Of a DNA stretch of 64,000 nucleotides, positions 51,236-59,725 are shown piece by piece. The DNA lies in the NCBI GenBank assembly GCA_963779485.1, contig CAVZYJ010000003.1, positions 40,407 through 104,406 on the forward strand, in the 5' to 3' direction. A program made the translations under genes and the position numbers. The stretch comes from CAVVJA01 sp963779485. GTDB taxonomy: Bacteria > Actinomycetota > Actinomycetes > Mycobacteriales > Jatrophihabitantaceae. The number at the start of each line of letters is the position of its first letter. Positions within the stretch are counted from its first letter, which is position 1. The notes beneath the pieces are model-generated. The model was not told the DNA's origin, ran no database searches, and saw only the letters and a program-made list of their open reading frames with translations.

Positions 51236-52009
51236 TCAGGGAGTGAGCCCTCCGCCGACCGTGATCGTCTCGCCGTGCAGGTACGGGACCTCGTCGCTCA
51301 GAATCCAAGCCGCCGCTGCGGCAATCTCCTCTGCCGTCGCGTACCGGCCCAGCGGAACGGTCTGTTCCATGGCTGCCTTGAACGACACGGCATCGGTGCC
51401 GGCCGCCGAGCCCATGGATTCTTCGAGAGATCGCATCATCCGGGTGTCCACGACGCCCGGCGCCAGAGCGTTGACCCTGATCCCCGGCGGCGTCTCGCGG
51501 GCCACGCACCGGACCAGGCCCAACACGGCGTGCTTGGAGGCGTTGTAGATCGCCGTGCTCGGCGAGCCCATCATCGAGGCCAGCGACGTGGTGAACAGCA
51601 GTCCGCCGCCTTCGCCTTGCTCCACGAACCGTGCGATCGCGGCCTGCGCGCAGAGGAATGCGCCGCGGACGTTGACCGCGAAGACCCGGTCGTAAACCGC
51701 GATGTCCAGATCCACGACCAGGTGCGCCGTGCCCTCGATCCCGGCGTTGGCATGGAACAGGTCGAGCCGGCCGAAGGCGTCGACCGCCGCTGCGACGCAC
51801 GCGGCGGCACCCTCCGGCTGGCTGACGTCCGCGCCGATCCCGACGGCCCCGTTGCCGAGGCGCTTGGCCAGCTCGCCGGCTCGATCCGCGTCGATGTCGG
51901 CTGCGACGACGTGACAGCCCTCGGACGCGAGCCGCTCACAGGTGGCGGAACCGATGCCGCCGGCGGCACCGGTGACAACTGCGACCTTTCCGTCGAGCCC
52001 TTTGAGCAC
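51236..52009 (-). CDS. SDR family oxidoreductase
   Basis: The classical short-chain dehydrogenase motifs are present: VAVVTGAAGGIGSATCERLA for the cofactor loop, VVAADIDADRAGELAKR suggesting NAD over NADP, HANAGIEG for the NAG motif, LLFTTSLASMMGSPSTAIYN with the catalytic Ser, and YNASKHAVLGLVRCVA with Tyr and Lys. It ends HGETITVGGGLTP. It oxidises a secondary alcohol or reduces a ketone. It converges on the acyl-CoA synthetase with 12 nt between, and is divergent from the ketosteroid-dehydrogenase-like gene. Confidence 0.92.
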   Translation of the reverse strand: MLKGLDGKVAVVTGAAGGIGSATCERLASEGCHVVAADIDADRAGELAKRLGNGAVGIGADVSQPEGAAACVAAAVDAFGRLDLFHANAGIEGTAHLVVDLDIAVYDRVFAVNVRGAFLCAQAAIARFVEQGEGGGLLFTTSLASMMGSPSTAIYNASKHAVLGLVRCVARETPPGIRVNALAPGVVDTRMMRSLEESMGSAAGTDAVSFKAAMEQTVPLGRYATAEEIAAAAAWILSDEVPYLHGETITVGGGLTP

Positions 52010-52168
52010 AGAGCGCCTCCTTCAGCCGGTGACCGAAACCTGCACCTCGCGCATTCTCGGCCCACTAGTACACGGAGCCGGTCGATGCCCGCTAGACCTA
52101 ACGCTAGCCGATGACAAGAAACGCAGCGCCACGCTGACTCGTCGCTCGTCCAGACCCATCTCATGTTG

Positions 52169-52214
52169 GTGATCTTGGACTGGTGCTCACTAGCGATGTC
52201 AAGTCCAAGATCAC
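52169..52214. repeat. Interspersed palindrome, copy 5
   Basis: Arms GTGATCTTGGACT and AGTCCAAGATCAC (13 bp perfect) around a 20-nt loop. Unlike the other copies it lies between divergent genes, 60 nt before the flavoprotein start and 160 nt before the SDR start, where it could affect transcription of either. Confidence 0.88.
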
Positions 52215-52273
52215 GACCGATCGCGTCGGCGGCGAGGATGATCTAAGTTCAGCCCACACAAAGAGGAGCGCAG

Positions 52274-53908
52274 GTGGTCCCTGAGTACGACGTCGTGGTG
52301 CTCGGCACGGGTGCGGCCGGGCTGACCGCCGCCGTCCGAGCGGCAGCGGACGGGGCCGAGGTCGGACTGTTCGAACGAGCCGAGACCGTCGGCGGGACCA
52401 CGGCGTGGTCGGGTGGCGTGGCGTGGTTGCCGAACAACCGACACGAGCTCGACGCGGGATTCGTCGACAGCCTGGACGATGTGCTGACCTATCTGATGTC
52501 GCTGTCACACGGGCTGATCGAGCGGCCGATGATCGAGGCGTTCGCCCGGACCGCGCCGGAGGTCGTCGACTGGCTCGCGCAGCAGACGCCGGTGAAGTTC
52601 GAGACCGTGGCCGGGCTGAGCGACTACCACCCGGAACATCCGGGCGGCCGCCGAGAAGGCCGATCGGTCGAGTGTCCGCTGTTCCCGTTCGACGAGTTGG
52701 GGGATTGGGCCGGCCGGGTGACTGTCGGCTGGCAGCTGACCGGCGAGTTCTGCATGAGCGAGACCGCCCTCGGTCGCAAGGCGCCCAACGGGTTGCCGCC
52801 TGAGGAGCTGGAGCGTCGGCAGATCCGCGACGAGCGCGGCGCCGGGCAGGCCTTGGTGGGACGGCTGCTTCGCGGTTGCCTCGACCGGGCCGTGGTGCCG
52901 CAGACCGGATGTCGAGGCATCCGGTTGCTCACCGAGGGCGGTGCCGTCGCGGGCGTCCTCGTCGACGGTCCGGACGGGCCGTTCGAGGCGCACGCCCGAG
53001 GTGGCGTCGTGCTCGCGACCGGGGGATTCGAGCACGATGCGAAGCTGGTGCGCGCGTTCTTGCGCGGCCCCCTCGGCCGAGCGGTGAGCGTCCCGACGAA
53101 CACCGGCGACGGGTTGCGCATGGCCATGCGGATCGGTGCCGATCTCATGGACATGCGCGAGGCCTGGTGGGTGGCAACCATCGACGTGGAGGTCGAAGGT
53201 CGCGGGATGGTTCCGTGGCAGGTCAACAGCGAGCGGACGCGGCCGCATTCGATCATGGTCAACGACGACGGGGTGCGGTTCACCAACGAGGCTGCGAACT
53301 ACAACGCGTTGGGGAACGCCTTCCACGTGGTGGATGTCGCTCGCTTCGCCTACGTCAACCACCCGGCGTGGCTGCTTCTGGATCACCACTTCCTCACGTC
53401 CTACGGGCTGGCCCGGCATCGGCCGCCGGCTCCGACGCCGGCCTGGCTACTCGAAGCCGCCTCCATTTCCGAGCTGGCCGAGCGGATCGGCGTGCCGGCC
53501 GAAGCGCTTTCCGACACCGTTGCCCGGTGGAACGAGCACGCGGCCGCTGGCGCGGACCCGGACTTCCATCGCGGCGAGAGCCATCACGACCGGGCCTGGG
53601 GTGATCCGGCGTTCGGGCTCACTCCGCGGGCGACCATCGGTCCCCTCGACAGGGCTCCGTACTACGCGACGCGCGTCCACTGCGGGACCCTCGGCACCAA
53701 GGGCGGCCCGCGTACCGACGAGAACGGCCAGGTGCTGGACGTCGACGGTTCAGTGATCGGTGGGCTGTATGCCGCCGGCAACGCGATGGGCTCGGTGATG
53801 GGGATGACCTACGGCGGACACGGCGGAACCCTCGGCCCGGCGCTCGTCTTCGGCTACCTCGCCGGCCGACACGCGGCCGCCCGGACCGGCGCGGTGCGGC
53901 GTGTCTGA
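52274..53908 (+). CDS. FAD-dependent oxidoreductase, 3-ketosteroid-delta1-dehydrogenase-like
   Basis: The N-terminus binds FAD: YDVVVLGTGAAGLTAAVRAA, then VGLFERAETVGGTTAWSGGV, with the SGG turn. A second nucleotide stretch is ARGGVVLATGGFEHDAKLV. The C-terminus PRTDENGQVLDVDGSVIGGL, then YAAGNAMGSVMGMTYGGHGG and TLGPALVFGYLAGRH resembles the KstD end, where Tyr and Gly near the substrate catalyse 1,2-desaturation. The family also contains fumarate-reductase-like enzymes, so the substrate (steroid, cyclohexanone or similar) is not fixed. GTG 52274 follows AGAGGAG. Its stop overlaps the next gene's start by 8 nt. Confidence 0.85.
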   Translation: MVPEYDVVVLGTGAAGLTAAVRAAADGAEVGLFERAETVGGTTAWSGGVAWLPNNRHELDAGFVDSLDDVLTYLMSLSHGLIERPMIEAFARTAPEVVDWLAQQTPVKFETVAGLSDYHPEHPGGRREGRSVECPLFPFDELGDWAGRVTVGWQLTGEFCMSETALGRKAPNGLPPEELERRQIRDERGAGQALVGRLLRGCLDRAVVPQTGCRGIRLLTEGGAVAGVLVDGPDGPFEAHARGGVVLATGGFEHDAKLVRAFLRGPLGRAVSVPTNTGDGLRMAMRIGADLMDMREAWWVATIDVEVEGRGMVPWQVNSERTRPHSIMVNDDGVRFTNEAANYNALGNAFHVVDVARFAYVNHPAWLLLDHHFLTSYGLARHRPPAPTPAWLLEAASISELAERIGVPAEALSDTVARWNEHAAAGADPDFHRGESHHDRAWGDPAFGLTPRATIGPLDRAPYYATRVHCGTLGTKGGPRTDENGQVLDVDGSVIGGLYAAGNAMGSVMGMTYGGHGGTLGPALVFGYLAGRHAAARTGAVRRV

Positions 53909-54698
53909 CCGGCTCCTCTCGTTGGCGGCGGGCACGGTTCTGGATCTTCGGCCGCCCGACGCAGTAGAGGTCGCCGCCGCGGCCGGCTTCGGCGGGGTCG
54001 GCATCTGGTACGACCCCGATTCGTGGAGTGCCGCCCGCACCCAGGAGGTTTCGCACCGTCTCCAGGCGACCGGGTTGACCGTGCTCGACATCGAACCGGT
54101 AATCCTCGGCCGCGGGGTGGATCCGGGCGATGCCGTGATCGACGTGGCCGCCGAGATCGGCGCCCGGCACGTGCTGGTCGCCGGCGGACCAGCAGAACCC
54201 GGCGCCGTCCTGGAGCGCTTCGGCGAGCTGTGCGATCGAGCTCTGGACGCCGGCACGATCGTCGTATTGGAGTTTCTACCGATCTTTCCGGTCGGATCGC
54301 TCTCGGTCGCCGCCCGAATCGTCGAGCAAGCGGCTCGACCTAACGGCGCGATTCTGGTCGACACGCTGCACCTCGCGCGGTCCGGCGGGCGCCCATCCGA
54401 TTTGCGCCAGGTACCACGCCCACGTCTGCCCTATCTGCAGATCGCGGACGCGCCCCAGGAGCAGCCGCCGACGATCGAGGGTTTGCGGGATGAGGCTCTG
54501 CACGGGCGACTTCTGCCGGGAGCGGGCACGTTGCCGCTCGCTCAGACGCTGGAGGAGGTCCCGGGCGTCCCCCTGTCGTTCGAGCTTCGCTCGGCCGCCC
54601 TCATGGCCGCTTACCCGAAGCCCCTCGATCGGGCGACAACCGTTCTCGCTGCCGCGCAGCGGCTCCTGCAGGAGGCCGCAAGCCCCGCGCCAGGTTGA
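53901..54698 (+). CDS. Sugar phosphate isomerase/epimerase-like TIM barrel
   Basis: The 265-residue product is an AP-endonuclease-2-type barrel: LLSLAAGTVLDLRPPDAVEV, AGFGGVGIWYDPDSWSAART, LTVLDIEPVILGRGVDPGDA, ARHVLVAGGPAEPGAVLERF, VVLEFLPIFPVGSLSVAARI with metal-binding Glu, GAILVDTLHLARSGG with Asp and His, and VPLSFELRSA with a last Glu. This set of E, D-x-x-H and E is that of divalent-metal isomerases and dehydratases. It is translated with the flavoprotein gene (8-nt overlap), so it acts in the same pathway, perhaps on a ring-cleaved or keto acid product. Its stop touches repeat copy 6. Confidence 0.85.
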   Translation: MSDRLLSLAAGTVLDLRPPDAVEVAAAAGFGGVGIWYDPDSWSAARTQEVSHRLQATGLTVLDIEPVILGRGVDPGDAVIDVAAEIGARHVLVAGGPAEPGAVLERFGELCDRALDAGTIVVLEFLPIFPVGSLSVAARIVEQAARPNGAILVDTLHLARSGGRPSDLRQVPRPRLPYLQIADAPQEQPPTIEGLRDEALHGRLLPGAGTLPLAQTLEEVPGVPLSFELRSAALMAAYPKPLDRATTVLAAAQRLLQEAASPAPG

Positions 54699-54743
54699 TG
54701 ATCTTGGATTTGCTGCTTATGGCGCCGCTAACTCCAAGATCAC
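54698..54743. repeat. Interspersed palindrome, copy 6 (diverged)
   Basis: Arms ATGATCTTGGATTT and AACTCCAAGATCAC match at 12 of 14 positions around an 18-nt loop. The left arm starts on the last base of the TIM-barrel stop codon. It lies between convergent genes (54698 and 54772). Confidence 0.8.
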
Positions 54744-54771
54744 GACCGAGGTTGGGGTGGAGCGATGAGCC

Positions 54772-56619
54772 TCAGGTCGACGCGCGGGCGCCCATTGCGG
54801 CCAACGTCACTGCGACGATGCCGTCGGCGTCGAGGCCATGCGCGCTCATCAGCTTCCCGACCGGAGCGGATCCCGGGACGCGGCCGACGGCCAGCCGGCG
54901 CAACGGCGGACTCGACCCGGCCTCGGCCAGCACCTCGGCCACCGCCGTGCCCAGGCCGCCTTCGATGTAGTGGTCCTCCGCAGTGACGAGCAGGTCTGTG
55001 TCGGAGGCCGCGGCCAGCAAGGTCTCCGCGTCGATGGGTTTGATCGAGTAGCAGTCGATCACGCGCGCACCGATGCCCTGCCCGTCCAGCCGCGCGGCCG
55101 CTTGCAGCGCCGGATGCACGGTGACGCCCGACGCGACGATGGTGATCGCGTCGGCGGCGGAGGAGCGCAGCACGCGGCTCCCGCCGATGGAGAAACTCTC
55201 GCCGGCCGGGTAGATCACCGGCGATCCGCTGCGATGGGTACGCAGGTAGGCGAAGCCGTCCGCGTCCGCCATCGTCTGGACCAGCTGCGCGGCCTGATTG
55301 CCGTCGCACGGCTGCAGCACGACCGAACCGGCAATCGCGCGGAAGCAGGCGAGATCCTCCAGCGCCATGCCGGACGGCCCTGACTCTCCGGGCGTGAGCC
55401 CGGCGTGCGATCCGCACAACCGAATCGCGGCCCCGCCGATCGCCGACATGCGCACGAACTCGAATGCCCGAGTGGTGAACGCCGCGAACGTCGAAGCGAA
55501 CGGCATCCAGCCGCGCGCGGCCAGCCCGGTCGCCGCCGCGATCATCTGCTGCTCGGAGATGAACATCTCGAAGTAGCGGTCGGGATAAGCGTCGCGGAAG
55601 AGCTCGGCGTACGTCGAGTTACTGGTCTCGGCATCCAGTACGACGATGTCCTCGCGAGCCCGCCCGAGAGCAACGAGAGCCTCACCGTAGGCCAGCCGGG
55701 TAGGAATCAGCTCGCCCAGTTCGTAGGACGGCAGCACGGCCTTGCTGTGCCGCGGTTTGGCCCGCGACATCGTCGGCGCCGCCAGGGGGGCAACCGCGGC
55801 GGCCGGGTGAACCCCCAGTCCGGCGAGGGCGGAGTCGGCGTCGGCCAGCGGGCGACCGTGCCATCCCTCCGCCCCCTCGACCGCGCCTAGACCCCGCCCC
55901 TTCTCCGTCCGGGCCACGATGGCTGTCGGCCGGTCGGCCGAAGCAGCGGCCAGGCGAAATGCGGCGTCAACCTGGTCGACGTCGTGTCCGTCGACTTCCA
56001 CTGCCTGCCACCCGAACGCGCGAGCCCGCTCCGCGTACGGGCCGGTCTGCTGACCGGTCATCGTCGGGCCCCGCTGACCCAATCCGTTCACGTCGACCAT
56101 GACGATGAGGTTGTTCAGGCCGTAGTGGGCCGCGTGCTCGAATGCTTCCCATACCGAGCCTTCGGCCATCTCGCTGTCACCGCAGAGGACGAAGACGCGG
56201 GCGGGGGAGTGCTCCAACTTCTTCAACGACAGCGCCAACCCGACCGCAGCGGCGACGCCTTGACCGAGGGATCCGGTGGCGACGTCGACCCAGGGCAGCA
56301 CGGGTCGTGGGTGCCCTTCGAGGCGGCTGTCGAGCTGCGCGTAGCCAAGCAACTCCTCGTCGCTGATCGCGCCCATGCTCTTCAGCCATGAATACAGCAG
56401 AACCGACGCGTGCCCCTTGGACAGCACGAACCGGTCGTTACCCGGGTTGGCGGGATCCTCCAGGTCGGCTCGGAAATGCGCCGCGCCCAGCACTGCGATC
56501 AGATCGGCCGCCGACGCCGCCGATGTCGGGTGGCCGGCGCTCGCCGCATTGGTCGCCCGCACCGAATCGATGCGGAGCTGACGAGCGAGGACAGCGGGAT
56601 CACGATTCGAGCGCGACAT
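54772..56619 (-). CDS. Transketolase (single-chain)
   Basis: The product has both thiamine diphosphate parts on one chain. N-terminal: DRFVLSKGHASVLLYSWLKS with catalytic His, TGSLGQGVAAAVGLALSLKK, and GDSEMAEGSVWEAFEHAAHY to LIVMVDVNGLGQRGPT for the cofactor diphosphate and Mg. C-terminal: RYFEMFISEQQMIAAATGLA with the proton-relay Glu, and LCGSHAGLTPGESGPSGMAL. It transfers two-carbon units between sugar phosphates. At 615 residues it is slightly shorter than TktA. ATG 56619 is used; a GTG five codons upstream is possible. It is convergent with the TIM-barrel gene and probably supplies or drains sugar intermediates. Confidence 0.88.
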   Translation of the reverse strand: MSRSNRDPAVLARQLRIDSVRATNAASAGHPTSAASAADLIAVLGAAHFRADLEDPANPGNDRFVLSKGHASVLLYSWLKSMGAISDEELLGYAQLDSRLEGHPRPVLPWVDVATGSLGQGVAAAVGLALSLKKLEHSPARVFVLCGDSEMAEGSVWEAFEHAAHYGLNNLIVMVDVNGLGQRGPTMTGQQTGPYAERARAFGWQAVEVDGHDVDQVDAAFRLAAASADRPTAIVARTEKGRGLGAVEGAEGWHGRPLADADSALAGLGVHPAAAVAPLAAPTMSRAKPRHSKAVLPSYELGELIPTRLAYGEALVALGRAREDIVVLDAETSNSTYAELFRDAYPDRYFEMFISEQQMIAAATGLAARGWMPFASTFAAFTTRAFEFVRMSAIGGAAIRLCGSHAGLTPGESGPSGMALEDLACFRAIAGSVVLQPCDGNQAAQLVQTMADADGFAYLRTHRSGSPVIYPAGESFSIGGSRVLRSSAADAITIVASGVTVHPALQAAARLDGQGIGARVIDCYSIKPIDAETLLAAASDTDLLVTAEDHYIEGGLGTAVAEVLAEAGSSPPLRRLAVGRVPGSAPVGKLMSAHGLDADGIVAVTLAAMGARAST

Positions 56620-56743
56620 CAGGCCTGACCTCACGGACGGGGTTGGCTACGTGCACGAGCTAAAGGAGGTAAGTGTACAGTCACTCCACTATCCCGACCC
56701 CGGCTTCCGCTCCGCTCGCGCCCGCCGAAAAGAGGTCGGCTGA

Positions 56744-57640
56744 GTGACAGCAGGCTCGAGAAGGGTTGCCGCGTTGCCGGTCCTGACCACCGCGCGACGG
56801 CTATGGCAAGTCATCGAGCCGGTGCACGCCGTGCTCTACTTCGCTCCCGAGCTCACTGTCGCGGCGACGGAATCCGGTCTGGCGAGCCACGGGAGCACCT
56901 ACTTCGCGTGCCGGGTCGCACCGCTCGGCCAGGCGACCGCCGGGCTGGTCACGGCCGTCTTCTACGGATTCAGCCCCGCCCGGGTCCGGCGGTCCGTGCC
57001 GGGAATGTGGGGGCTCGTCGATCCGGCGGCGGCGCTGGACCTGCGCAGCTTCGTGGCTGACGCGGCCCTCCGCCGGCTCCTCGGGCCACTGGTCGTCGAC
57101 CCGATGGTGACCCGAGCCGCGGAACTGGCCGAACGGGCTGTCGACGGCGCCGAGACGGCCGGCCGCCCGCTGGCCGCCGCGAACGCCGCCCTGGAGATAA
57201 CCGGCGAACCGCACTTGCGCCTCTGGCAGACGCTGACCACGCTGCGGGAACATCGCGGCGACGGCCATTGCGCCGCGCTCGTGAACGCGGGAATCGGACC
57301 GTGCGAGGCCCACGTCCTGCGGACGAGTTCAGGCGCCGCTGAGCCGGAATTCGTGCGCACGAGTCGCGGCTGGTCGCCGCAGGAATGGGCTGACACAACC
57401 GAGCAATTGCGGATGCGCGGGTGGTTGACCGGCGATGACCGGCTGACCGCAGCCGGCAAGGAGATTCGCGACAACTACGAGGCAACGACCGACCGGCTGG
57501 CGGCATCGCCGTTCGAGACGCTCGGCGCGGGTCGCACCGAGGAGCTCCAGACGATCTTGCGGCAGCTCGCGACCGCGATTGTGGCCGCTGGCGGCGTGCC
57601 GGTGGAACGTGGTCTGGGCAGCCCGTGGCCGCCACGGTAG
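56744..57640 (+). CDS. SCO6745 family protein (helical, MarR/SalK-like)
   Basis: The 298-residue product fits the SCO6745 pattern of actinobacteria: ARRLWQVIEPVHAVLYFAPE, ESGLASHGSTYFACRVAPLG, AVFYGFSPARVRRSVPGMWG, and a winged part LRLWQTLTTLREHRGDGHCA, LVNAGIGPCEAHVLRTSSG, RGWSPQEWADTTEQLRMRGW. The second half resembles a MarR-type DNA-binding unit (LTAAGKEIRDNYEATTDRLA). The family has no established function; some members sit in antibiotic clusters. The start is GTG 56744, about 125 nt from the divergent transketolase gene. Confidence 0.82.
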   Translation: MTAGSRRVAALPVLTTARRLWQVIEPVHAVLYFAPELTVAATESGLASHGSTYFACRVAPLGQATAGLVTAVFYGFSPARVRRSVPGMWGLVDPAAALDLRSFVADAALRRLLGPLVVDPMVTRAAELAERAVDGAETAGRPLAAANAALEITGEPHLRLWQTLTTLREHRGDGHCAALVNAGIGPCEAHVLRTSSGAAEPEFVRTSRGWSPQEWADTTEQLRMRGWLTGDDRLTAAGKEIRDNYEATTDRLAASPFETLGAGRTEELQTILRQLATAIVAAGGVPVERGLGSPWPPR

Positions 57641-57685
57641 GGAGACAGCAGCGTGTTCGGCTGGCGCTGACGACACCCGAGGTTC

Positions 57686-57732
57686 GTGATCTTGGATTTG
57701 CTGCCTTCTGGCGCCGATAAGTCCAAGATCAC
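57686..57732. repeat. Interspersed palindrome, copy 7
   Basis: Arms GTGATCTTGGATTT and AAGTCCAAGATCAC match at 13 of 14; the one difference (T for C) still allows a G-U pair in RNA. It lies 45 nt after the SCO6745-type stop and 48 nt before the next SDR start. Confidence 0.88.
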
Positions 57733-57780
57733 GAGGGTGCGCGAGGAAGGACACGCGAAGGTGCGGCTAGCGTGAGACCC

Positions 57781-58548
57781 ATGAGCGATAGCGTGCTACG
57801 CGGCTGCGTGGCGGTGGTCACCGGCGCATCCAGCGGCATTGGTGAGGCGTCCTCCCGCGCGTTGGCGCGGCAGGGCGCCGCGGTCGTGCTGATCGCGCGC
57901 CGGGCCGATCGACTGGCCGCGCTCGCCAACGAGATCAGCGGTCTCGGTGCCGAGGTGCTGCCCGTCGAAGCCGATGTCACGCAACGCGCGGAGGCTGAGG
58001 CGGCGATTGATCGCGCAGCGCAGGAGTTCGGGCGAATTGACGTGCTGATCAACAACGCCGGAGTCATGCTGCTCGGACCGATCATCGACGCCCCCGTCGA
58101 GGAGTGGGAGCGCATGGTCGGGGTGAACCTGCTGGGCCTGATGTACTGCGCCAAGGCGGCATTGCCTCATCTGCTCGACGCGGCCGATCAAGGCCCGCGC
58201 CAGGTTTCCGACCTCGTCAACGTCTCCTCTGTAGCCGGTCGGCTGGTCCGGCTGGGCAGCGGCGCCTACAACGCAACCAAGCACGGCGTCGGCGCGTTCA
58301 GCGAATCCTTGCGGCAGGAGGTCACAGAGCGCCACCTTCGGGTATCGCTCATCGAGCCGGGCGCGGTGGCCACTGAGCTGGCCAGCCACAATCGCCCCGA
58401 GATCCAGGAGGGTCTGCGGAATCGCTTCGCGGACATGCAGCGACTCGACGCGGAGGACATCGCCGACGCGATCGAATACATCGTGACTCGGCCCCGACAC
58501 GTCGCGATCAACGAAGTGCTCATCCGGCCGACCGAGCAGCAGCAATAA
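57781..58548 (+). CDS. SDR family oxidoreductase
   Basis: A classical short-chain dehydrogenase: VAVVTGASSGIGEASSRALA for cofactor, VVLIARRADRLAALANEISG with RR suggesting NADP, LINNAGVMLLGPI for the NAG motif, VNVSSVAGRLVRLGSGAYNA with the catalytic Ser, and YNATKHGVGAFSESLRQEV with Tyr and Lys. The C-terminus RPRHVAINEVLIRPTEQQQ is the usual YdfG-like end. It reduces a carbonyl or oxidises an alcohol. ATG 57781 is chosen; a start three codons earlier is possible. It sits downstream of the SCO6745 gene with palindrome copy 7 between. Confidence 0.92.
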   Translation: MSDSVLRGCVAVVTGASSGIGEASSRALARQGAAVVLIARRADRLAALANEISGLGAEVLPVEADVTQRAEAEAAIDRAAQEFGRIDVLINNAGVMLLGPIIDAPVEEWERMVGVNLLGLMYCAKAALPHLLDAADQGPRQVSDLVNVSSVAGRLVRLGSGAYNATKHGVGAFSESLRQEVTERHLRVSLIEPGAVATELASHNRPEIQEGLRNRFADMQRLDAEDIADAIEYIVTRPRHVAINEVLIRPTEQQQ

Positions 58549-58597
58549 GCGCCTCCGCCACTGGCCTGCGACCCCGGGTCCGTTAGCCGCAAGCGGC

Positions 58598-59725
58598 TTA
58601 CGCGTCGCCGAGACGATAGACGCGCCTGGCGTTGCCCGAGGCGATCATTTCGGCGAGGCGTTCGGCCTCAGCCACCGGCCAGAAGCCGCGCGCCACGCCG
58701 TCGTCGAAGAACGCCGTGAGCGCCTGACGAAACAACGTCGTGCTCACCGCGTAGAGCTCAGCCAGCCCGAACGCGTCGCTGGAGAACAACACCGACGCGA
58801 ACGGCGCCAGCTCGAGAAGCTCGGCCACGATGGCGTTCGCTCGGGGGCCGACGTTGTGCAGGGCGAGGCTCACGTCAACGAAGACGTGATCGAAGACCTG
58901 CGCCAGATAGCCGGCCGAGCGGTGGAACGGATAGTTGTGCAGGAGCATGATCGGCGCGCCATGGCTTGCGGTCGCACGGAGTAGGGGTGTCAGCAGCAAG
59001 GGGTCGCCCTGCCGCAGGTCGGCGTCCGCGTCCCCGTAGCCGACGTGGAACTGCAGCGGCCGGCCGAGATCCAGGGCGGTCCAGACGAGGAATCGGATCA
59101 GCGTCCGGTCGACCAGACGAGGAATCTCGCCGTCGCCGGGCCTACCAATCCAGTTAGCGGCGGCGGCCACCACCTCGCGGTCTGACGGCCGCTCCGGGTC
59201 GAGGTCGAGGCCGGTGCGGTAGGCCGCGATCGACTTGAAGCCCACGGCCGCCTGGGCCCGGGCCGGCAGGACCTCGCGGACGGCGTCGGCGAACTCCGAC
59301 GGGTCGACCGTTCCGATGATCTGCTCGGCGACGGCTTCGAGGCGGACGATCTCGTGCCCGGTGGCCCCGGTGTACGCGGCCAGCTCGTGCGGGCCGGTGA
59401 GCTGCCCGGCAAGGTAGCCGGTGTCGACGAGGTACTGTGCGATGCCCGTCGTCGAGAGCAGGCGGCGGGCCACGTCATCGGTCCCGAGCTCGGCCCGCCG
59501 GGTCAGGTACTCGTCGGGGGAGGGATGGCCGGGCAAGTCGAGTAGCGGCGCGCAGATCGACCGCACGCCCAGGCCGGCGTGGGTGTCGAACAGAGAACCA
59601 TGCAGCGGGCCGGGCCCGTTGGCCTCGGTGAGCAATGCCTCGAACTGAGCCCGATCCAGCTCGCCGCGGATCAGACCGTGACAATGATGGTCGACGAGCG
59701 GGACGCCCGCGAGCAGCCGGCTCAC
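58598..59725 (-). CDS. Amidohydrolase 2 family protein (FluG N-terminal-like)
   Basis: The 375-residue product starts GTG-SRLLAGVPLVDHHCHGLIRG, with the HxH metal site. It goes on with LLSTTGIAQYLVDTGYLAGQ, IVRLEAVAEQIIG, RPLQFHVGYGDADADLRQGD with another His, APIMLLHNYPFHRSAGYLAQ with a further His, and FASVLFSSDAFGLAELYAVS with the last Asp. These are the ligands of the amidohydrolase barrel. The same module is fused to a glutamine synthetase domain in FluG-type proteins; here the GS-like gene lies two genes away at 61035. GTG 59725 overlaps the PLP gene's stop by GTGA. Confidence 0.85.
   Translation of the reverse strand: MSRLLAGVPLVDHHCHGLIRGELDRAQFEALLTEANGPGPLHGSLFDTHAGLGVRSICAPLLDLPGHPSPDEYLTRRAELGTDDVARRLLSTTGIAQYLVDTGYLAGQLTGPHELAAYTGATGHEIVRLEAVAEQIIGTVDPSEFADAVREVLPARAQAAVGFKSIAAYRTGLDLDPERPSDREVVAAAANWIGRPGDGEIPRLVDRTLIRFLVWTALDLGRPLQFHVGYGDADADLRQGDPLLLTPLLRATASHGAPIMLLHNYPFHRSAGYLAQVFDHVFVDVSLALHNVGPRANAIVAELLELAPFASVLFSSDAFGLAELYAVSTTLFRQALTAFFDDGVARGFWPVAEAERLAEMIASGNARRVYRLGDA

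Noticed and set aside
56660..56700. TGTACA-centred operator before the transketolase and SCO6745 genes
   Set aside because: AGTGTACAGTCACT is only weakly symmetric and has no second copy, so it is not distinguishable from chance.
27916..57732. CRISPR array
   Set aside because: The seven repeats are kilobases apart, palindromic and separated by genes; there are no spacers of constant length and no cas genes.
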